The notes under the pieces: generated by a model
Databases searched by the model: none
Seen by the model: the letters and a program-made list of their open reading frames with translations, nothing else
Told to the model about the DNA's origin: nothing
Translations under genes and position numbers: made by a program
Source: Thioalkalivibrio sp. ALJ24
Lineage (GTDB): Bacteria; Pseudomonadota; Gammaproteobacteria; Ectothiorhodospirales; Ectothiorhodospiraceae
DNA length: 64,000 nt
Assembly (NCBI RefSeq): GCF_000377785.1
Contig: NZ_KB898730.1
Span: 117,098 to 181,097 of the forward strand
Direction: 5' to 3'
Shown: one piece after another, positions 44,751-53,926 of the stretch
Numbering within the stretch: position 1 is the stretch's first letter
Layout: each line of letters opens with the position of its first letter

Positions 44751-45159
44751 CGCAGTCGCCGGCTGTCTCGGGCCGGGTATGCACCATCGGCTCAGGAGGG
44801 GAGTGGAGCCGTTATGGTCCCTCGCATTGACGTCGGCGCCCGCCTCGATCGCAGCCGTGCCCTCCTTCGGAGTGCCGTGTGTAGTGGCCTCGATAAACCG
44901 TTTCTTGTGCCGCCGGATGCATCCTGCGGAGGATGATTCTCCTCGGTCGCTCTGCAACCATGAGACCCAGATTTCAAGCTGCCTTTAGCGGATAATAAAA
45001 TTAGGAAACATTAAAAAAATGATGTTACCGGTTATTGGGGAATAAATTACCAAGTAGCGCCGTCAGGATTAGGCCGGCACTGGACTACCAGTCGAAGTTC
45101 GCAATCCGACCGGATAGTCAGGGTTGGTAGACATGGTCTCAGAATGGGAGAGCGTTACT
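44751..45159. other. Gap with ankyrin-repeat remnant and AT-rich promoter region
   Basis: The left half carries a short - strand ankyrin-like remnant (44795-44906). The right half (44985-45060) is conspicuously AT-rich (AATAAAATTAGGAAACATTA, then GGGGAATAAATTACC) and is the probable promoter or operator region of the DsrE-family gene. No other gene is supported. Confidence 0.45.
44795..44906 (-). pseudogene. Ankyrin-repeat protein remnant
   Basis: The - strand reads RFIEATTHGTPKEGTAAIEAGADVNARDHNGSTPL: a near-perfect single ankyrin repeat (GT...AAIEAGADVNARD-NGSTPL). The frame soon loses the pattern, so only about 35 residues survive. It was probably one repeat of a longer protein. Confidence 0.65.
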
Positions 45160-45609
45160 ATGAAGAAGAGGCTCTTGACGGGGTTTGCCCTTCCGGTCCT
45201 GGTTGCGTTTGGAATGACCGGAGGCGCGGTCGCCAGCGATGATTATGGTACCCAGAAAGTCGTGTATCACGTTAACTACGACGATACCAGCCGATACATG
45301 GCTGCAATGGGGAACATCCAGAACCATATCAATGCGGTAGGTGCAGACAACATGCAGATAAAGGTTGTCATGCATGGTGATGGACTGGGACTTCTTAGCA
45401 CGGCCAGAGAGCATGACGATCTGCGGAGTCGCATCGACAATCTGAAACTGCAGGATGTTGATTTTCTGGTGTGTGCAAATACTCTGGAAGGACGCGGGAT
45501 CGATCTCAACAACGACCTGCACGATGCCGCGGATTCGGATGTTATTCCCAGCGGCGTGGCTCACATATCCCATCTCCAGCATAAAGGCTTTAGTTACAGT
45601 CGGCCCTGA
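45160..45609 (+). CDS. Exported DsrE-family protein
   Basis: 149 aa from ATG 45160 (GGGAG upstream). A signal peptide (MKKRLLTGFALPVLVAFG) precedes the mature protein, which begins near ASDDYGTQ. The core has KVVYHVNYDDTSRYMAAMGN, NMQIKVVMHGDGLGLLS, and LVCANTLEGRGIDLNNDLHD with a cysteine (CANT) at the usual DsrE position. Such periplasmic DsrE-like proteins often occur in sulfur oxidisers and may carry or process sulfane sulfur. Unlinked to neighbours. Role inferred from family. Confidence 0.85.
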   Translation: MKKRLLTGFALPVLVAFGMTGGAVASDDYGTQKVVYHVNYDDTSRYMAAMGNIQNHINAVGADNMQIKVVMHGDGLGLLSTAREHDDLRSRIDNLKLQDVDFLVCANTLEGRGIDLNNDLHDAADSDVIPSGVAHISHLQHKGFSYSRP

Positions 45610-45617
45610 GTATTGCC

Positions 45618-45647
45618 TGCCCCGGACGGACGAACCGTTCCGGGGCA
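45618..45647. terminator. Hairpin after the DsrE-family gene
   Basis: TGCCCCGGA (45618-45626) pairs with TCCGGGGCA (45639-45647), a 9-bp GC-rich stem with a 12-nt loop starting 9 bp after the stop codon. There is no T-run on either side, so it may end transcription only weakly or stabilise the mRNA 3' end. Confidence 0.55.
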
Positions 45648-45811
45648 GCTTGTGACTTCCCCCCTGATCTTGAGCCAGTTCATGCTGTGGTCCGTCCAGC
45701 TCCGAGGGGTCGTATGGAGCGTGAATGCCTGAACTGACGCAAGGAGCAGTGGCCGGCCTCGGGCCGGGTGATGTGTGGGACTTCGCCAGTGTGTTTCGGC
45801 GAGTCTTCGGG

Positions 45812-45988
45812 CTACTTGGGCCCCAGCAGCAGCCAGGCGATCAGTCCGAGCAGCGGCAGGAACAGCAGTATGAGGATCCACAGGACCTTGGCGACGGGCC
45901 CGGCGGGGCTCTGGGCGGTGCGGACAATGGCCCAGATGATGATCAGCAGCCAGACAAGCCCGAGGATGCCGGAGATTTCGATGCCCAT
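45812..45988 (-). CDS. Small PLDc_N-type membrane protein (58 aa)
   Basis: ATG 45988 to TAG 45812. Two transmembrane helices (ISGILGLVWLLIIIWAIV, then VLWILILLFLPLLGLIAWLL) with a short SPAGPVAK link, the pattern of the phospholipase D-nuclease N-terminal (PLDc_N) family, which in this short form is a stand-alone envelope protein. No catalytic motif is present. AAGGAAC precedes the start. Function unknown. Confidence 0.75.
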   Translation of the reverse strand: MGIEISGILGLVWLLIIIWAIVRTAQSPAGPVAKVLWILILLFLPLLGLIAWLLLGPK

Positions 45989-46038
45989 GCGTATGTTCCT
46001 TCTATGTGAGGGAGCGGGCCGTCGGCCCGACTCCCGCG

Positions 46039-46635
46039 TCAGGGCAGCTCCAGCTCGATGTGCGATCCGTGTTCAAGGATCTCGTCGTCGTCGAACTCGA
46101 AGGGTGCCCCGGGCCGGTGACGGTCGTCACGGTCCACCGCGTCGCCGAACAGCATGACCTGGATGTCGTCCGGGTCGGCGGTGATCACGTGCGGATGGTT
46201 GGTCAGTTCGGACACCGAGCGGGACTGGCTGGTGCGGTTGCCATCGACCCGTTTGATGTGGACGCCGAGATACGGCTTTTCCAGGGCGTCCTCGTTCCAG
46301 CGTAGCACCAGGGCATCGCGCCCTTCTACCTGCCGGAGTTCCGTTTCACCGGTGGGTTCGTCCTGCATCGTGGAACTGTCGATGCGGATGTCGTCGGGGT
46401 CGGTATCGGGGTCCAGGGCAATGGCCGCGCTGTCACCCACTGCGGTCGCGATTTCTTCGCCATCCACCTCGATGTGGTAGCGGAAGGCCTCGTCCAGACG
46501 TTCCCAGTGCAGTACGGACACGCGTTCCGTGCTCAGTTCGGCCTGCCAGTCATCCGTGGCGGCGGCGGTGCCGGCAATGCCGAGCATGCCCACGATGGCA
46601 AACGTGGCGAACGGGAAAAATGCGCTTCGAGACAT
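46039..46635 (-). CDS. Exported protein of unknown function
   Basis: 198 aa from ATG 46635 (GGGAGG upstream); an in-frame ATG at 46665 lacks that site. A signal peptide (MSRSAFFPFATFAIVGMLGI...AAATDD) leads to a polar, beta-rich mature protein with several acidic stretches (DPDTDPDDIRID, FEFDDDEILEHG) that could bind cations. Not recognised. Monocistronic, downstream of the small PLDc_N gene's divergent side. Confidence 0.6.
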   Translation of the reverse strand: MSRSAFFPFATFAIVGMLGIAGTAAATDDWQAELSTERVSVLHWERLDEAFRYHIEVDGEEIATAVGDSAAIALDPDTDPDDIRIDSSTMQDEPTGETELRQVEGRDALVLRWNEDALEKPYLGVHIKRVDGNRTSQSRSVSELTNHPHVITADPDDIQVMLFGDAVDRDDRHRPGAPFEFDDDEILEHGSHIELELP

Positions 46636-46728
46636 GATCGACCTCCCTCGGTTCAGGTGTGCCACCCTTCCAGACTAACCATGACGGGCGGGGACTGTGA
46701 CCCCTCCATTTGCAGGGGGGCCATTCGG

Positions 46729-47469
46729 TCAGGACGGTGCGGTGTCGGCCGGGCGGGGGCGACGAAACGCGGCGACCCCGGGTTCCAGGTGCCCGGCCCG
46801 CTCGCGCAGCAGGCCGAGTTCCAGCGTGCGGGTCAGCGGCGCCTGCAGCCGTTCGCGAGCGTTTTCAGTGAGCCGGATGAAACCCATGCGGTGCAGCGCG
46901 TCGTTCATGGCGGTGTCGGCATCGAGCCGGCCGGCCTCGGCGACCGTGCGCACCAGTGAGAGCATGAGTTCGCAGTCCGGCACGTGATCGAGCTGGCGCA
47001 GCGGGTCGGGCAGGGCGCTCCAGTCGCGCAGGCAGGGCACGGCGAACTGTTCCGGCCGGCCGGTGAACTCGCCCTGCAGGCGGAATCGTCCGGCGGCACC
47101 CAGGGTGGCACGGCGCTGGTGGATGCGGGCCTGGATCCGGGATCCCGCGCGGGCGAAGCCGGCCGCCTGCAGCAGGCGGCGGGTCAGCGGGACGAGGTGC
47201 ACCGGGCCTTCGGTGTCGACGATGCGCAGGATGGCCGCGTCCAGGTCCTCCTGCGGGATGTCGTCGAAGCGCGGGTGTCCGTCCAGCGCAAGCGATTGTT
47301 CGTCCGTCTCGTGATAGGCATGCGTGTCCCAGGTGGTGACCCACTCGCAGCCGTGCTCCCGGCAGAACCGGCGCCAGGCGGCACAGGTTTCGTCCGGGTC
47401 GGGGTGACGGATCAGGTACTGGTGCACGCCCACCAGGGCGTCCAGCGCGTCGGGTGCGGGGTCGGTCAT
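46729..47469 (-). CDS. Hypothetical protein, second gene of a pair
   Basis: 246 aa, soluble. Near residues 85-120 a segment (ILRIVDTEGPVHLVPLTRRLLQAAGFARAGSRI) resembles a domain (DUF3320-like) found at the ends of some large nucleases and helicases; the rest is unrecognised. The start overlaps the upstream gene by 4 nt (47466-47469), so the two are translationally coupled. A DNA-associated role is possible, but support is thin. Confidence 0.55.
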   Translation of the reverse strand: MTDPAPDALDALVGVHQYLIRHPDPDETCAAWRRFCREHGCEWVTTWDTHAYHETDEQSLALDGHPRFDDIPQEDLDAAILRIVDTEGPVHLVPLTRRLLQAAGFARAGSRIQARIHQRRATLGAAGRFRLQGEFTGRPEQFAVPCLRDWSALPDPLRQLDHVPDCELMLSLVRTVAEAGRLDADTAMNDALHRMGFIRLTENARERLQAPLTRTLELGLLRERAGHLEPGVAAFRRPRPADTAPS

Positions 47470-48461
47470 CGTTCGCCCTCCAGCAGCAGTTCCACGCCCA
47501 TGGCCTCGGCGGTCAGGTCGATCAGCGCTTCCTGGAGCAGGGTCTTCGGGCCATCGCGCAGGCTGGCGTCATCCAGGGCCAGCAGGGTCTCGGCAGCCCA
47601 TTCGGGCGGTTCGTCCCGCGCCAGGCTCTCGGCCAGCAGCGCGAGGATGCCCGCCGCGGGTTGCAGGTCGTCCGGGGGTAGGGTGCCCAGCCAGACCTGC
47701 CAGTGTTCGCCTGCGTGGGCGAGGTCTTCGAGCAGTGCGGCGGTGGCGGCGTCGGGGATGCCGTCGCGGGCCGGAGGCCGGGGGGCGCCGGCGGTCCCGC
47801 GGCCCAGCACGAGCAGGGCGAAGGCGATGGCCGCCAGGCGATCGCGGGCGGGCCACGCGGCGGGATCGGCCGAGTGGGTGCCGAGCACGGCTTCGCCCTG
47901 GCGGCGCACGGTGGCGAGGTCGAAGTACGGTCGCGCGGCCTCTTCCTCGGCGATCCGGCGGCGTCGGCACACGGCGCCGATCAGGCGCACCAGGCCGTTC
48001 AGCAGCCTGGTAATCAGGGCCAGCACTGCTCCCAGCAGCCAGACGACACCGAAGACGAGGGCGAAGATGCCCTGGATGCCGGCGGCCTTGTGGCCGCGCA
48101 TGTGGATCCCGCCGAACTTGACCGACGAGCGCCCGGGGCGCACCCAGTTGAACGAGCCGATCGGGGTCTTCGAGGAGACCGTGACACCGGATTTCGACAG
48201 GTTGAGACGGGCGGCGTCGCTGCCGTAGCGTCCGCGCAGCACGAAGCGGCCGTTCTGCAGCGCGACCTGGGTGTTCCGGGCCAGGCGCGTGGAGACCCGT
48301 ACCCCGTGGCGGGTGTTGCCGGTGAGATTGATGCCGGCGGCGCGGGTCTGCGCCCGCAGGGAGACGCCGCCGGTGCGGCTGGCACGCAGGTAGCGCCCGC
48401 TGTGCTCGATGCGCTTCTGGCGACCGTCGCGGTCCTTCTCGCCGATCTTGAACAGTGCCAT
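47466..48461 (-). CDS. Membrane protein with DUF4236-like N-terminus
   Basis: 331 aa. The N-terminal 115 residues are Arg/Ser/Gly-rich short beta-strand repeats (LSKSGVTVSSKTPIGSFNW) reminiscent of DUF4236. One hydrophobic segment (about 130-150, GIFALVFGVVWLLGAVLALI) is followed by a cytoplasmic, arginine-rich and then helical C-terminus. It is co-transcribed with and overlaps the next gene. Function unknown; the N-terminal fold is my recollection, not confirmed. Confidence 0.6.
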   Translation of the reverse strand: MALFKIGEKDRDGRQKRIEHSGRYLRASRTGGVSLRAQTRAAGINLTGNTRHGVRVSTRLARNTQVALQNGRFVLRGRYGSDAARLNLSKSGVTVSSKTPIGSFNWVRPGRSSVKFGGIHMRGHKAAGIQGIFALVFGVVWLLGAVLALITRLLNGLVRLIGAVCRRRRIAEEEAARPYFDLATVRRQGEAVLGTHSADPAAWPARDRLAAIAFALLVLGRGTAGAPRPPARDGIPDAATAALLEDLAHAGEHWQVWLGTLPPDDLQPAAGILALLAESLARDEPPEWAAETLLALDDASLRDGPKTLLQEALIDLTAEAMGVELLLEGER

Positions 48462-48549
48462 GGATCCGGTCTCCGGGAGGGGGTGCGGGCCTTGCCCGGC
48501 AGCGCGCAGGCCTGTGGCATGATGGAGCCCGAGTGTGGGAGGGCATGCG

Positions 48550-49773
48550 ATGAAGTGGCAAGTACTGACGGTGCTCGCGAGCCTGGTGCTGGTCTGTGCG
48601 CCGGTGGTGGCCGCGGATGTCGAGGAGCCGGCGGAGCTCGACGAGGCTGCCGTCGACGAGGTGGTGGACGGGGATGACGGCGAGGAGGAGGCGCTGTCGT
48701 TCGACCAGCGTCGCGCGGTGGAACTGCTGGGCGATGCGAGCCGGCACTTCGACGAGCTGACCGAGTTGCCGGAAAGCCGCTGGCTGCGTCGTGATCAGCA
48801 GAGCGCCCGGGCGGACATCGACGACCTGATCGATGACGCGCTGGAGGTCATGGACGTGCCCGAGATCGTGTCCATGCGACGCCAGTACCGGGAGCTGGAA
48901 AACCGGATCATGACCGAGCAGGAGCGTCGGGCCGATCTGCGCGAGGACCGCATGTTCGCGCCGGATACCGACGCCAGTACCCTGGCCCGCTTCACGCCCA
49001 CCGAGACCCTGCGCGAGATGACCGCCCGTACGCGCGGCGACTTCGACCGCCTGATCGAGGCGCGCGAGCGCAACATCGCGGCGTACGAGGAGGAACTGGA
49101 GACGCTCAAGGGCGAGATGGCCGCGGCGCTGGAGGGCGTGGGGCTGTCCATGCCGCCGGATCAGCTGGAGCTGTGGATGAGCTCGGCGATCGGCGACGAC
49201 GTGGTATCCATGGCGGTGGTGTTCCGCAGCATCCGCACGCTGACGCAGCGTCTTGAGGAGCTCACCCGCGAGAGCGGAGAAAACCTCAATGTGGCCGGTC
49301 GTTACTACGGCATGGTGGTGATCCTGCATCGGCTGGTGGTGACCATGCAGGAGCGCTTTGTCGAACGGGTGGACGAGGAGATCGTCCCCCGCCTGGAGGC
49401 CTACCGCGAAGAGGCCGAGGAGATCATCGCCGAATCGCGGGAACTGATCCGCGAGGGCGGACACCGCGACAGTCTGGAGTCCAACATCGCGGCCAACGAG
49501 CTGACCCGTCAGGCGATCGACCTGTATCTGGAGGTGGTGACCGGCCAGCGCGACCAGGTGGCCGAGGCCCTGGAGATCAGCCGCTACGAGAAGCAGGTGG
49601 CGGTCAACACCTACCGGACCGTGCAGCTCAGCGCCAACGTGGCGGATCTGATCCGCGACGGACTGGACACCTTCGAGACCCTGTCCGAGCTGCAGGTCCC
49701 GGAGACCGCGGAATTCCGCAACGACGAGATCCGCGAGGAATTCCGCCGTCTGACCGAACGGCTGGAACGGTGA
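48550..49773 (+). CDS. Exported coiled-coil protein
   Basis: 407 aa from ATG 48550 (GGGAGGG upstream). A signal peptide ([23 protein letters not shown]) precedes a long acidic helical protein with heptad-like stretches ([36 protein letters not shown]). No catalytic signature. It probably sits in the periplasm as an extended scaffold. Its stop overlaps or abuts the YaiI-family gene, but the two products look unrelated. Confidence 0.65.
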   Translation: MKWQVLTVLASLVLVCAPVVAADVEEPAELDEAAVDEVVDGDDGEEEALSFDQRRAVELLGDASRHFDELTELPESRWLRRDQQSARADIDDLIDDALEVMDVPEIVSMRRQYRELENRIMTEQERRADLREDRMFAPDTDASTLARFTPTETLREMTARTRGDFDRLIEARERNIAAYEEELETLKGEMAAALEGVGLSMPPDQLELWMSSAIGDDVVSMAVVFRSIRTLTQRLEELTRESGENLNVAGRYYGMVVILHRLVVTMQERFVERVDEEIVPRLEAYREEAEEIIAESRELIREGGHRDSLESNIAANELTRQAIDLYLEVVTGQRDQVAEALEISRYEKQVAVNTYRTVQLSANVADLIRDGLDTFETLSELQVPETAEFRNDEIREEFRRLTERLER

Positions 49774-49778
49774 CCGGC

Positions 49779-50228
49779 ATGAAGATCTGGGTGGATGCCG
49801 ACGCCTGTCCGGGGGCGGTCAAGGAGATCCTGTTCCGCGCTTCGAAACGCACCGGGGTGCCGCTGACCCTGGTCGCCAACCAGCCGCTGCGCACGCCGCC
49901 GTCGAAGCTGATCGACTCGATCCGCGTGGGCAGCGGCTTCGACGTGGCGGACAACGAGATCGTTCGCCGACTGGAGGCGGGTGATCTGGTGATCACCGCG
50001 GATATCCCGCTGGCGGCCGAGGTGATCGAGAAGGGCGGCGAGGCGCTCAACCCGCGCGGTGAGCTCTATACCCGCGACAACATCCACGAGCGGCTGAGCA
50101 TGCGCGATTTCATGGACACCCTGCGCTCCAGCGGGGTCGAGACCGGCGGGCCGGCGGCCCTGGGGCCGCGCGACCGTCAGGCGTTCGGCAACGCGCTGGA
50201 TCGCTGGCTGGCGCGCAATGCGCCTTAG
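49779..50228 (+). CDS. YaiI/YqxD family protein (DUF188)
   Basis: 149 aa. The family signature opens the protein ([19 protein letters not shown]) and continues with [16 protein letters not shown] and [19 protein letters not shown]. Members have a PIN-like fold with conserved aspartates and may be nucleases. A GTG at 49770 would overlap the upstream stop (GTGA) and add three residues; ATG 49779 matches the usual family start. Confidence 0.88.
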   Translation: MKIWVDADACPGAVKEILFRASKRTGVPLTLVANQPLRTPPSKLIDSIRVGSGFDVADNEIVRRLEAGDLVITADIPLAAEVIEKGGEALNPRGELYTRDNIHERLSMRDFMDTLRSSGVETGGPAALGPRDRQAFGNALDRWLARNAP

Positions 50229-50246
50229 GGCAATACGGCCATCCCT

Positions 50247-50957
50247 TCAGGCCTGCGATTGCTGGCGCACCCACAGGTGGGTCGCGCCGATGACGGCCGC
50301 CGGAACCAGCAGCAGGTTGACCACCGGCACCATCGCCAGGACCGTCGTTCCGGCCCCGAACGCCAGGGTCTCCGGGCGGCGCCTGCCCAGGCCCTTGCGG
50401 ATCTCGGCAAAGGTGAGCCCGTCGTTGGCCAGCGGAGGCTCCTGGAACTCCACCGCCAGAACCCAGCTGCCGAACACGAACCAGGCGAGCGAGGCCAGCA
50501 GGTTGAGGCCGGGGATCACGGTGACCAGCAGCACCGGGATGAACAGCAGCGCGTAGTAGCCGAACTTGCGCAGGGCGGTGGCCGTGGCGTGCCCCATCTC
50601 GCCCGCCAGCGAACGCGCGGGCTGGCCCGGTTCGTGGCCGAGGCCCCGGGCGGTGCGGTAGGCCAGTGGTCCCGAGAACGGACTGGCGATGATCGCGGCC
50701 AGGGCCACCGCGGAGACCCCGAAGCCCACCAGCAGGGTCAACACGAACAGCGGCCAGAGCAGCCAGGCGAGCCAGTCCCAGCCGGCCGGCAACCAGGCGT
50801 CCAGCAGGATTTCGAAGCCGAATCCGGCGGCGATACCGATCCCGACGATGACCCCGATATTGATCAGCAAGGGCCCGATGACCAGGCCGCGCAGGCCGGG
50901 ATCGAACACGCGCGCGAGGCCGCGAAACGGCGCGAGGAAGGCGAACAGCGCGTTCAT
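50247..50957 (-). CDS. EI24/CysZ-like membrane transporter
   Basis: 236 aa with four to five hydrophobic segments. EI24-family signatures include GLRGLVIGPLLINIGVIVG, IIASPFSGPLAYRTARGLG and LLFIPVLLVTVIPGLNLLASLAWFVFGSW. CysZ members import sulfate for cysteine synthesis; this divergent copy could do that or move another ion. It stands alone in a convergent arrangement with the YaiI gene. Confidence 0.82.
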   Translation of the reverse strand: MNALFAFLAPFRGLARVFDPGLRGLVIGPLLINIGVIVGIGIAAGFGFEILLDAWLPAGWDWLAWLLWPLFVLTLLVGFGVSAVALAAIIASPFSGPLAYRTARGLGHEPGQPARSLAGEMGHATATALRKFGYYALLFIPVLLVTVIPGLNLLASLAWFVFGSWVLAVEFQEPPLANDGLTFAEIRKGLGRRRPETLAFGAGTTVLAMVPVVNLLLVPAAVIGATHLWVRQQSQA

Positions 50958-51252
50958 GGCGTGGCCCGTACCTGCGCTGCCTCGGTGACGGTCGTCCCTG
51001 CGTGCCCCCGGGGCCTTCGATGGACCCGGGGGCCGGTGTCGCGCCGGGATTGGCAGGGCGCAAGCAGCGGATTTTCCAGCAGGGAAAGCAGCATCACCTG
51101 GGGCCTGCGCCCGGAGGAAAACCGTTCCCTGTTCTTCCTGCCTCACCCGGCCGGCACCTCGATCGCTTGTGGCTCATCGGGCATGTCCTTCATTTCTTGG
51201 GCAGGCATCAGGACCTCTTACGGCCCGCGACTATGCTCCGACCGGTAGTGCA
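50958..51252. other. Intergenic region, no gene supported
   Basis: 295 bp between the EI24 gene's start and the OsmC gene's stop, both on the - strand. It should hold the EI24 promoter and the OsmC terminator, but I see no clear stem with a T-run. A weak GC-rich hairpin (CCCCCGGGGCC region near 51005) is the only feature. Confidence 0.35.
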
Positions 51253-51825
51253 TCACGCCGGCGCCAGCCGCACCTCCACCGGCACGGGGTTACGCAGCAT
51301 GTCCAGCACCGGGCTGGTCTTCTGCACGTATTCGCACAGTTCCACCACCTGCTCCCGCGAGGCATCCGTGATCGCACGGTAGGTGACGCGGCTGCTCTCG
51401 TAGCCGGGCCGTTTCTGTTCCGAAAGGCCGAGGAACGCATGGAGATCCAGGTCGCCTTCCACCTCGAAATCCAGTGCATCCACCCGGATGCCGCGGGCCG
51501 CGGCGTTGTAGACGAAGCCCACCGTCAGGCACGAGGTGAGGGCGTGCAGGAGCACCTCCACCGCGTTGGCCCCGGCGTTTTCGCCCAGCAGCACCGGCGG
51601 TTCGTCGCCGACCAGCATGATCGGCCGGTCGCGGCTGGTGTCCTCGCCGCCGGCGCCGTGGAAGCCCTGGATGCCGGTCTCGCTACGGCCGCCGCCCTTC
51701 CACTGCGTGGTTGCACGGAACTGGAACTGCGCGAGCTCCGGGTTTTGCCGGATGGCGCCGACGGTCTCGTGCAGCTGGGTCACGTTGACGCCGTTCAGCA
51801 CGCCTGCTTGTTCGCTTCTGTTCAT
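51253..51825 (-). CDS. OsmC family protein
   Basis: 190 aa from ATG 51825 (GGAGG upstream). The OsmC fold with its redox cysteine is visible in HALTSCLTVGFVYNAAARG (about residues 92-110); the earlier LLGENAGANAVEVLL stretch is also typical. OsmC proteins reduce organic hydroperoxides with paired Cys/Glu or Cys/Cys residues; here only one Cys of the pair is obvious. Not linked to a thioredoxin gene. Confidence 0.85.
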   Translation of the reverse strand: MNRSEQAGVLNGVNVTQLHETVGAIRQNPELAQFQFRATTQWKGGGRSETGIQGFHGAGGEDTSRDRPIMLVGDEPPVLLGENAGANAVEVLLHALTSCLTVGFVYNAAARGIRVDALDFEVEGDLDLHAFLGLSEQKRPGYESSRVTYRAITDASREQVVELCEYVQKTSPVLDMLRNPVPVEVRLAPA

Positions 51826-51875
51826 GATGACACCTCCGCTGGTGTGAATCGAACCGCTCGCCGTGACCGAACCGG

Positions 51876-52316
51876 TCACTCGAGGACCGTGTCCAGCATG
51901 GTCTCGAACGCGGGCACGCCCTTTTCTACCGCGCGCTCCAGGTTCGGATCGGGTTGCAGGGTGGTCATGAATTTCGGGTGCAGTGTGGAGACCCGTGTCA
52001 TGCCGTCTTCCTCGTACAGCGCGATGTGAGCGCAGGGCATGAAGGCACCGACGTGCATGCCGGCCGCGAAGATGTCTTCCGCGATGGGCAGGTAGCAGAT
52101 CTTCACCGCACTGAGCTGGCCTCCAAGCAGGGGGAAGTCGGCGAGATGGATCCAGTCGTCCTCGTGTTCGACGAACTCGAGGATGGCCTGTACCACGTCT
52201 TCGCGGTCCTGGTCGGTGTCGCGGATGATGAAGTGATCGTCCGGTTCCGCGCTGACGGCAGGCGCCAGCAGGAGCAGCAGCAGAACGGGCAGGGTGGTTC
52301 GAGTGGGCAGGTTCAT
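51876..52316 (-). CDS. Exported DUF302 family protein
   Basis: 146 aa. A signal peptide (MNLPTRTTLPVLLLLLLAP) is followed by a DUF302 domain: VKICYLPIAEDIFAAGMHVGAFMPCAHIALYE, then VSTLHPKFMTTLQPDP. The fold has been linked to sulfur and thiol chemistry in sulfur oxidisers, but its activity is not known. Adjacent to the OsmC gene on the same strand (51-bp gap), perhaps a redox-stress pair. Confidence 0.82.
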   Translation of the reverse strand: MNLPTRTTLPVLLLLLLAPAVSAEPDDHFIIRDTDQDREDVVQAILEFVEHEDDWIHLADFPLLGGQLSAVKICYLPIAEDIFAAGMHVGAFMPCAHIALYEEDGMTRVSTLHPKFMTTLQPDPNLERAVEKGVPAFETMLDTVLE

Positions 52317-52604
52317 GGTGATGGCCTCCTGGTGGATGGGCAGCGGCGCGCCGGCCGTTGCCGTGGCTTTCCCTGGAGGCTAGGCCGCCGGAGGCGGGGC
52401 GGCTTCCATCTTCTTGCTGTGGTGTTTCGGATCCTGCGGTTTTCCATGGTTCCGGGGCCGGCCGCAGGGGGGGGGCGCCAGTGCTCTTTATTAGACACTT
52501 TGCGGTGAGACCTGACCGGATACGGGTCCGTTGATCGGCGTCTCGCTGGACGAGGGCTCCGGCAATGGCGTGTCGAATCCTGCGAGAGCGCGCTGAACGG
52601 CCAG
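52317..52604. other. Intergenic region, no gene supported
   Basis: 288 bp between the DUF302 start and the AraC gene's stop. A tract of nine G (52470-52478) and a T/A-rich segment (TCTTTATTAGACACTTT) stand out; otherwise nothing. Confidence 0.35.
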
Positions 52605-53495
52605 CTACGGTCGGGAGCTGTGCTGGCGCCGGTATTCGCTGGGGGTAATACCCGCCGCCTGGCGAAAGTGCCGTGTCAGCTGGGGGGCGGAATAACCGGT
52701 TGCGGCGGCAACGGCCGTGACCGGGAGGGAGGTATGCTCCAGGAGTTCGCGGGCGTGCTGGATGCGCAGTCCGGTAAGAAAACGGTGCGGGGCCTGTCCG
52801 TGGGTCACGCGGAAGGCGCGTGCAAAGTGCCAGGGCGACAGGTCGCATTGCGCGGCGAGGTCGGACAGGGTGATGCGATGCGCCAGATGGGCCTGCATGT
52901 ATTCGATCACACGCTTGGAGTGATGAGGTGCCAGGCCGCCCTTGCGGTGCTCCATGTCTCCGGCCTGCCCGTCCAGGCGGGCCAGCCGTACCACCAGCGC
53001 CGCAATCATGCTTTCCACAAACACCTGGGCCGCGGCATCGTCACGACCCATTTCCTGCCACAGGGCGGTCAGGGCCTGCCCGATCAGGGGGTCGCTCTGT
53101 GGGGCGCTGTGCACGCGACCGAAGTCGAGGGGATCGTTACGGTCGCGTTCCAGGCAGGCCCGGGCCAGTCCCGGCGGGATGCCAATGAACTGCAGCCGCG
53201 CCGGATCACGCATCTCGCAGTAGGCGGGCGTTCGGGGCGCGATCACCACGAAATTGCGCGGCAGTCCCCAGCCGGAGAAGGCGCCCGCGCCGATATCGCA
53301 GCGAAAGCGGAAGGGGGTGCCCCTGCACTGGCTGATCATCAGCTCGGGCACGGGCGGCGTGCTCAGGCGCCCGGGCGGATGGGCGTTCTCGATCATGGGG
53401 GCCGGCGGCTCGTCTGGCGTACGGGCCTCTTTGACGAACGGCGCTTCTTGCCCGCGTTCAAAGAAATCGAGCATGTTGGTGTAGTGTTGCGCCAT
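52605..53495 (-). CDS. AraC-family transcriptional regulator
   Basis: 296 aa. The C-terminal 100 residues are two AraC helix-turn-helix units: ITLSDLAAQCDLSPWHFARAFRVTHG and LPVTAVAAATGYSAPQLTRHFRQAAGITPSEYRR. The N-terminal 180 residues form a ligand-binding domain unlike classic AraC. It probably senses a small molecule and regulates a neighbour. No operator could be assigned. Confidence 0.92.
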   Translation of the reverse strand: MAQHYTNMLDFFERGQEAPFVKEARTPDEPPAPMIENAHPPGRLSTPPVPELMISQCRGTPFRFRCDIGAGAFSGWGLPRNFVVIAPRTPAYCEMRDPARLQFIGIPPGLARACLERDRNDPLDFGRVHSAPQSDPLIGQALTALWQEMGRDDAAAQVFVESMIAALVVRLARLDGQAGDMEHRKGGLAPHHSKRVIEYMQAHLAHRITLSDLAAQCDLSPWHFARAFRVTHGQAPHRFLTGLRIQHARELLEHTSLPVTAVAAATGYSAPQLTRHFRQAAGITPSEYRRQHSSRP

Positions 53496-53633
53496 GGCCG
53501 ATCCCGGGAAGGTCCCTCTGGTTCCCTTTCTAGACCATCGGGTTCACCACGAGAGTCGGTCCCGGGATGCCCCCGTCGGTATCGGGATACAGCAATCGCC
53601 GCGCTGTCATCCACCGTGCTCGCGAGCACAGCC

Positions 53634-53843
53634 TCAGCGTTTGACGCCGAAGATGGTCAGTGCCAGACCGACCACCGCCATTACCCCGCCTGCGATCAGA
53701 TACATGCGGGTCTCATCGGTATAGCCTCCGGTGAACTGCTGGTGCAGCTCCTCACCCAGGCTGTCGGTCGCCTGAAAGCCCATGACCAGCAGGATGATGC
53801 CTCCCACCAGCAGGGCAATGCCGAGCAGTCGTGTCCAGTGCAT
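53634..53843 (-). CDS. DUF3185-type small membrane protein
   Basis: 69 aa from ATG 53843 (GGAC upstream; start chosen because the earlier in-frame frame to 53954 adds an unlikely leader). Two transmembrane helices (LGIALLVGGIILLVMGF and MYLIAGGVMAVVGLALTIF) flank a short polar loop (DSLGEELHQQFTG), the DUF3185 pattern. Function unknown. It lies 83 bp left of the GGDEF/EAL gene's stop. Confidence 0.75.
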   Translation of the reverse strand: MHWTRLLGIALLVGGIILLVMGFQATDSLGEELHQQFTGGYTDETRMYLIAGGVMAVVGLALTIFGVKR

Positions 53844-53926
53844 GCGAGGGTCCTTTTCGTCCCGGGGTGTGTCCCTGAAAACTAGCACGGATTCGCGTAC
53901 CCGAATACGAATCGCGCAAACGTTGT

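Noticed and set aside
47569-49464. 631-codon - strand frame antisense to the coiled-coil protein
   Set aside because: GC-rich third-position shadow of the + strand gene, which has a signal peptide and a ribosome site; the - frame shows no protein-like pattern.
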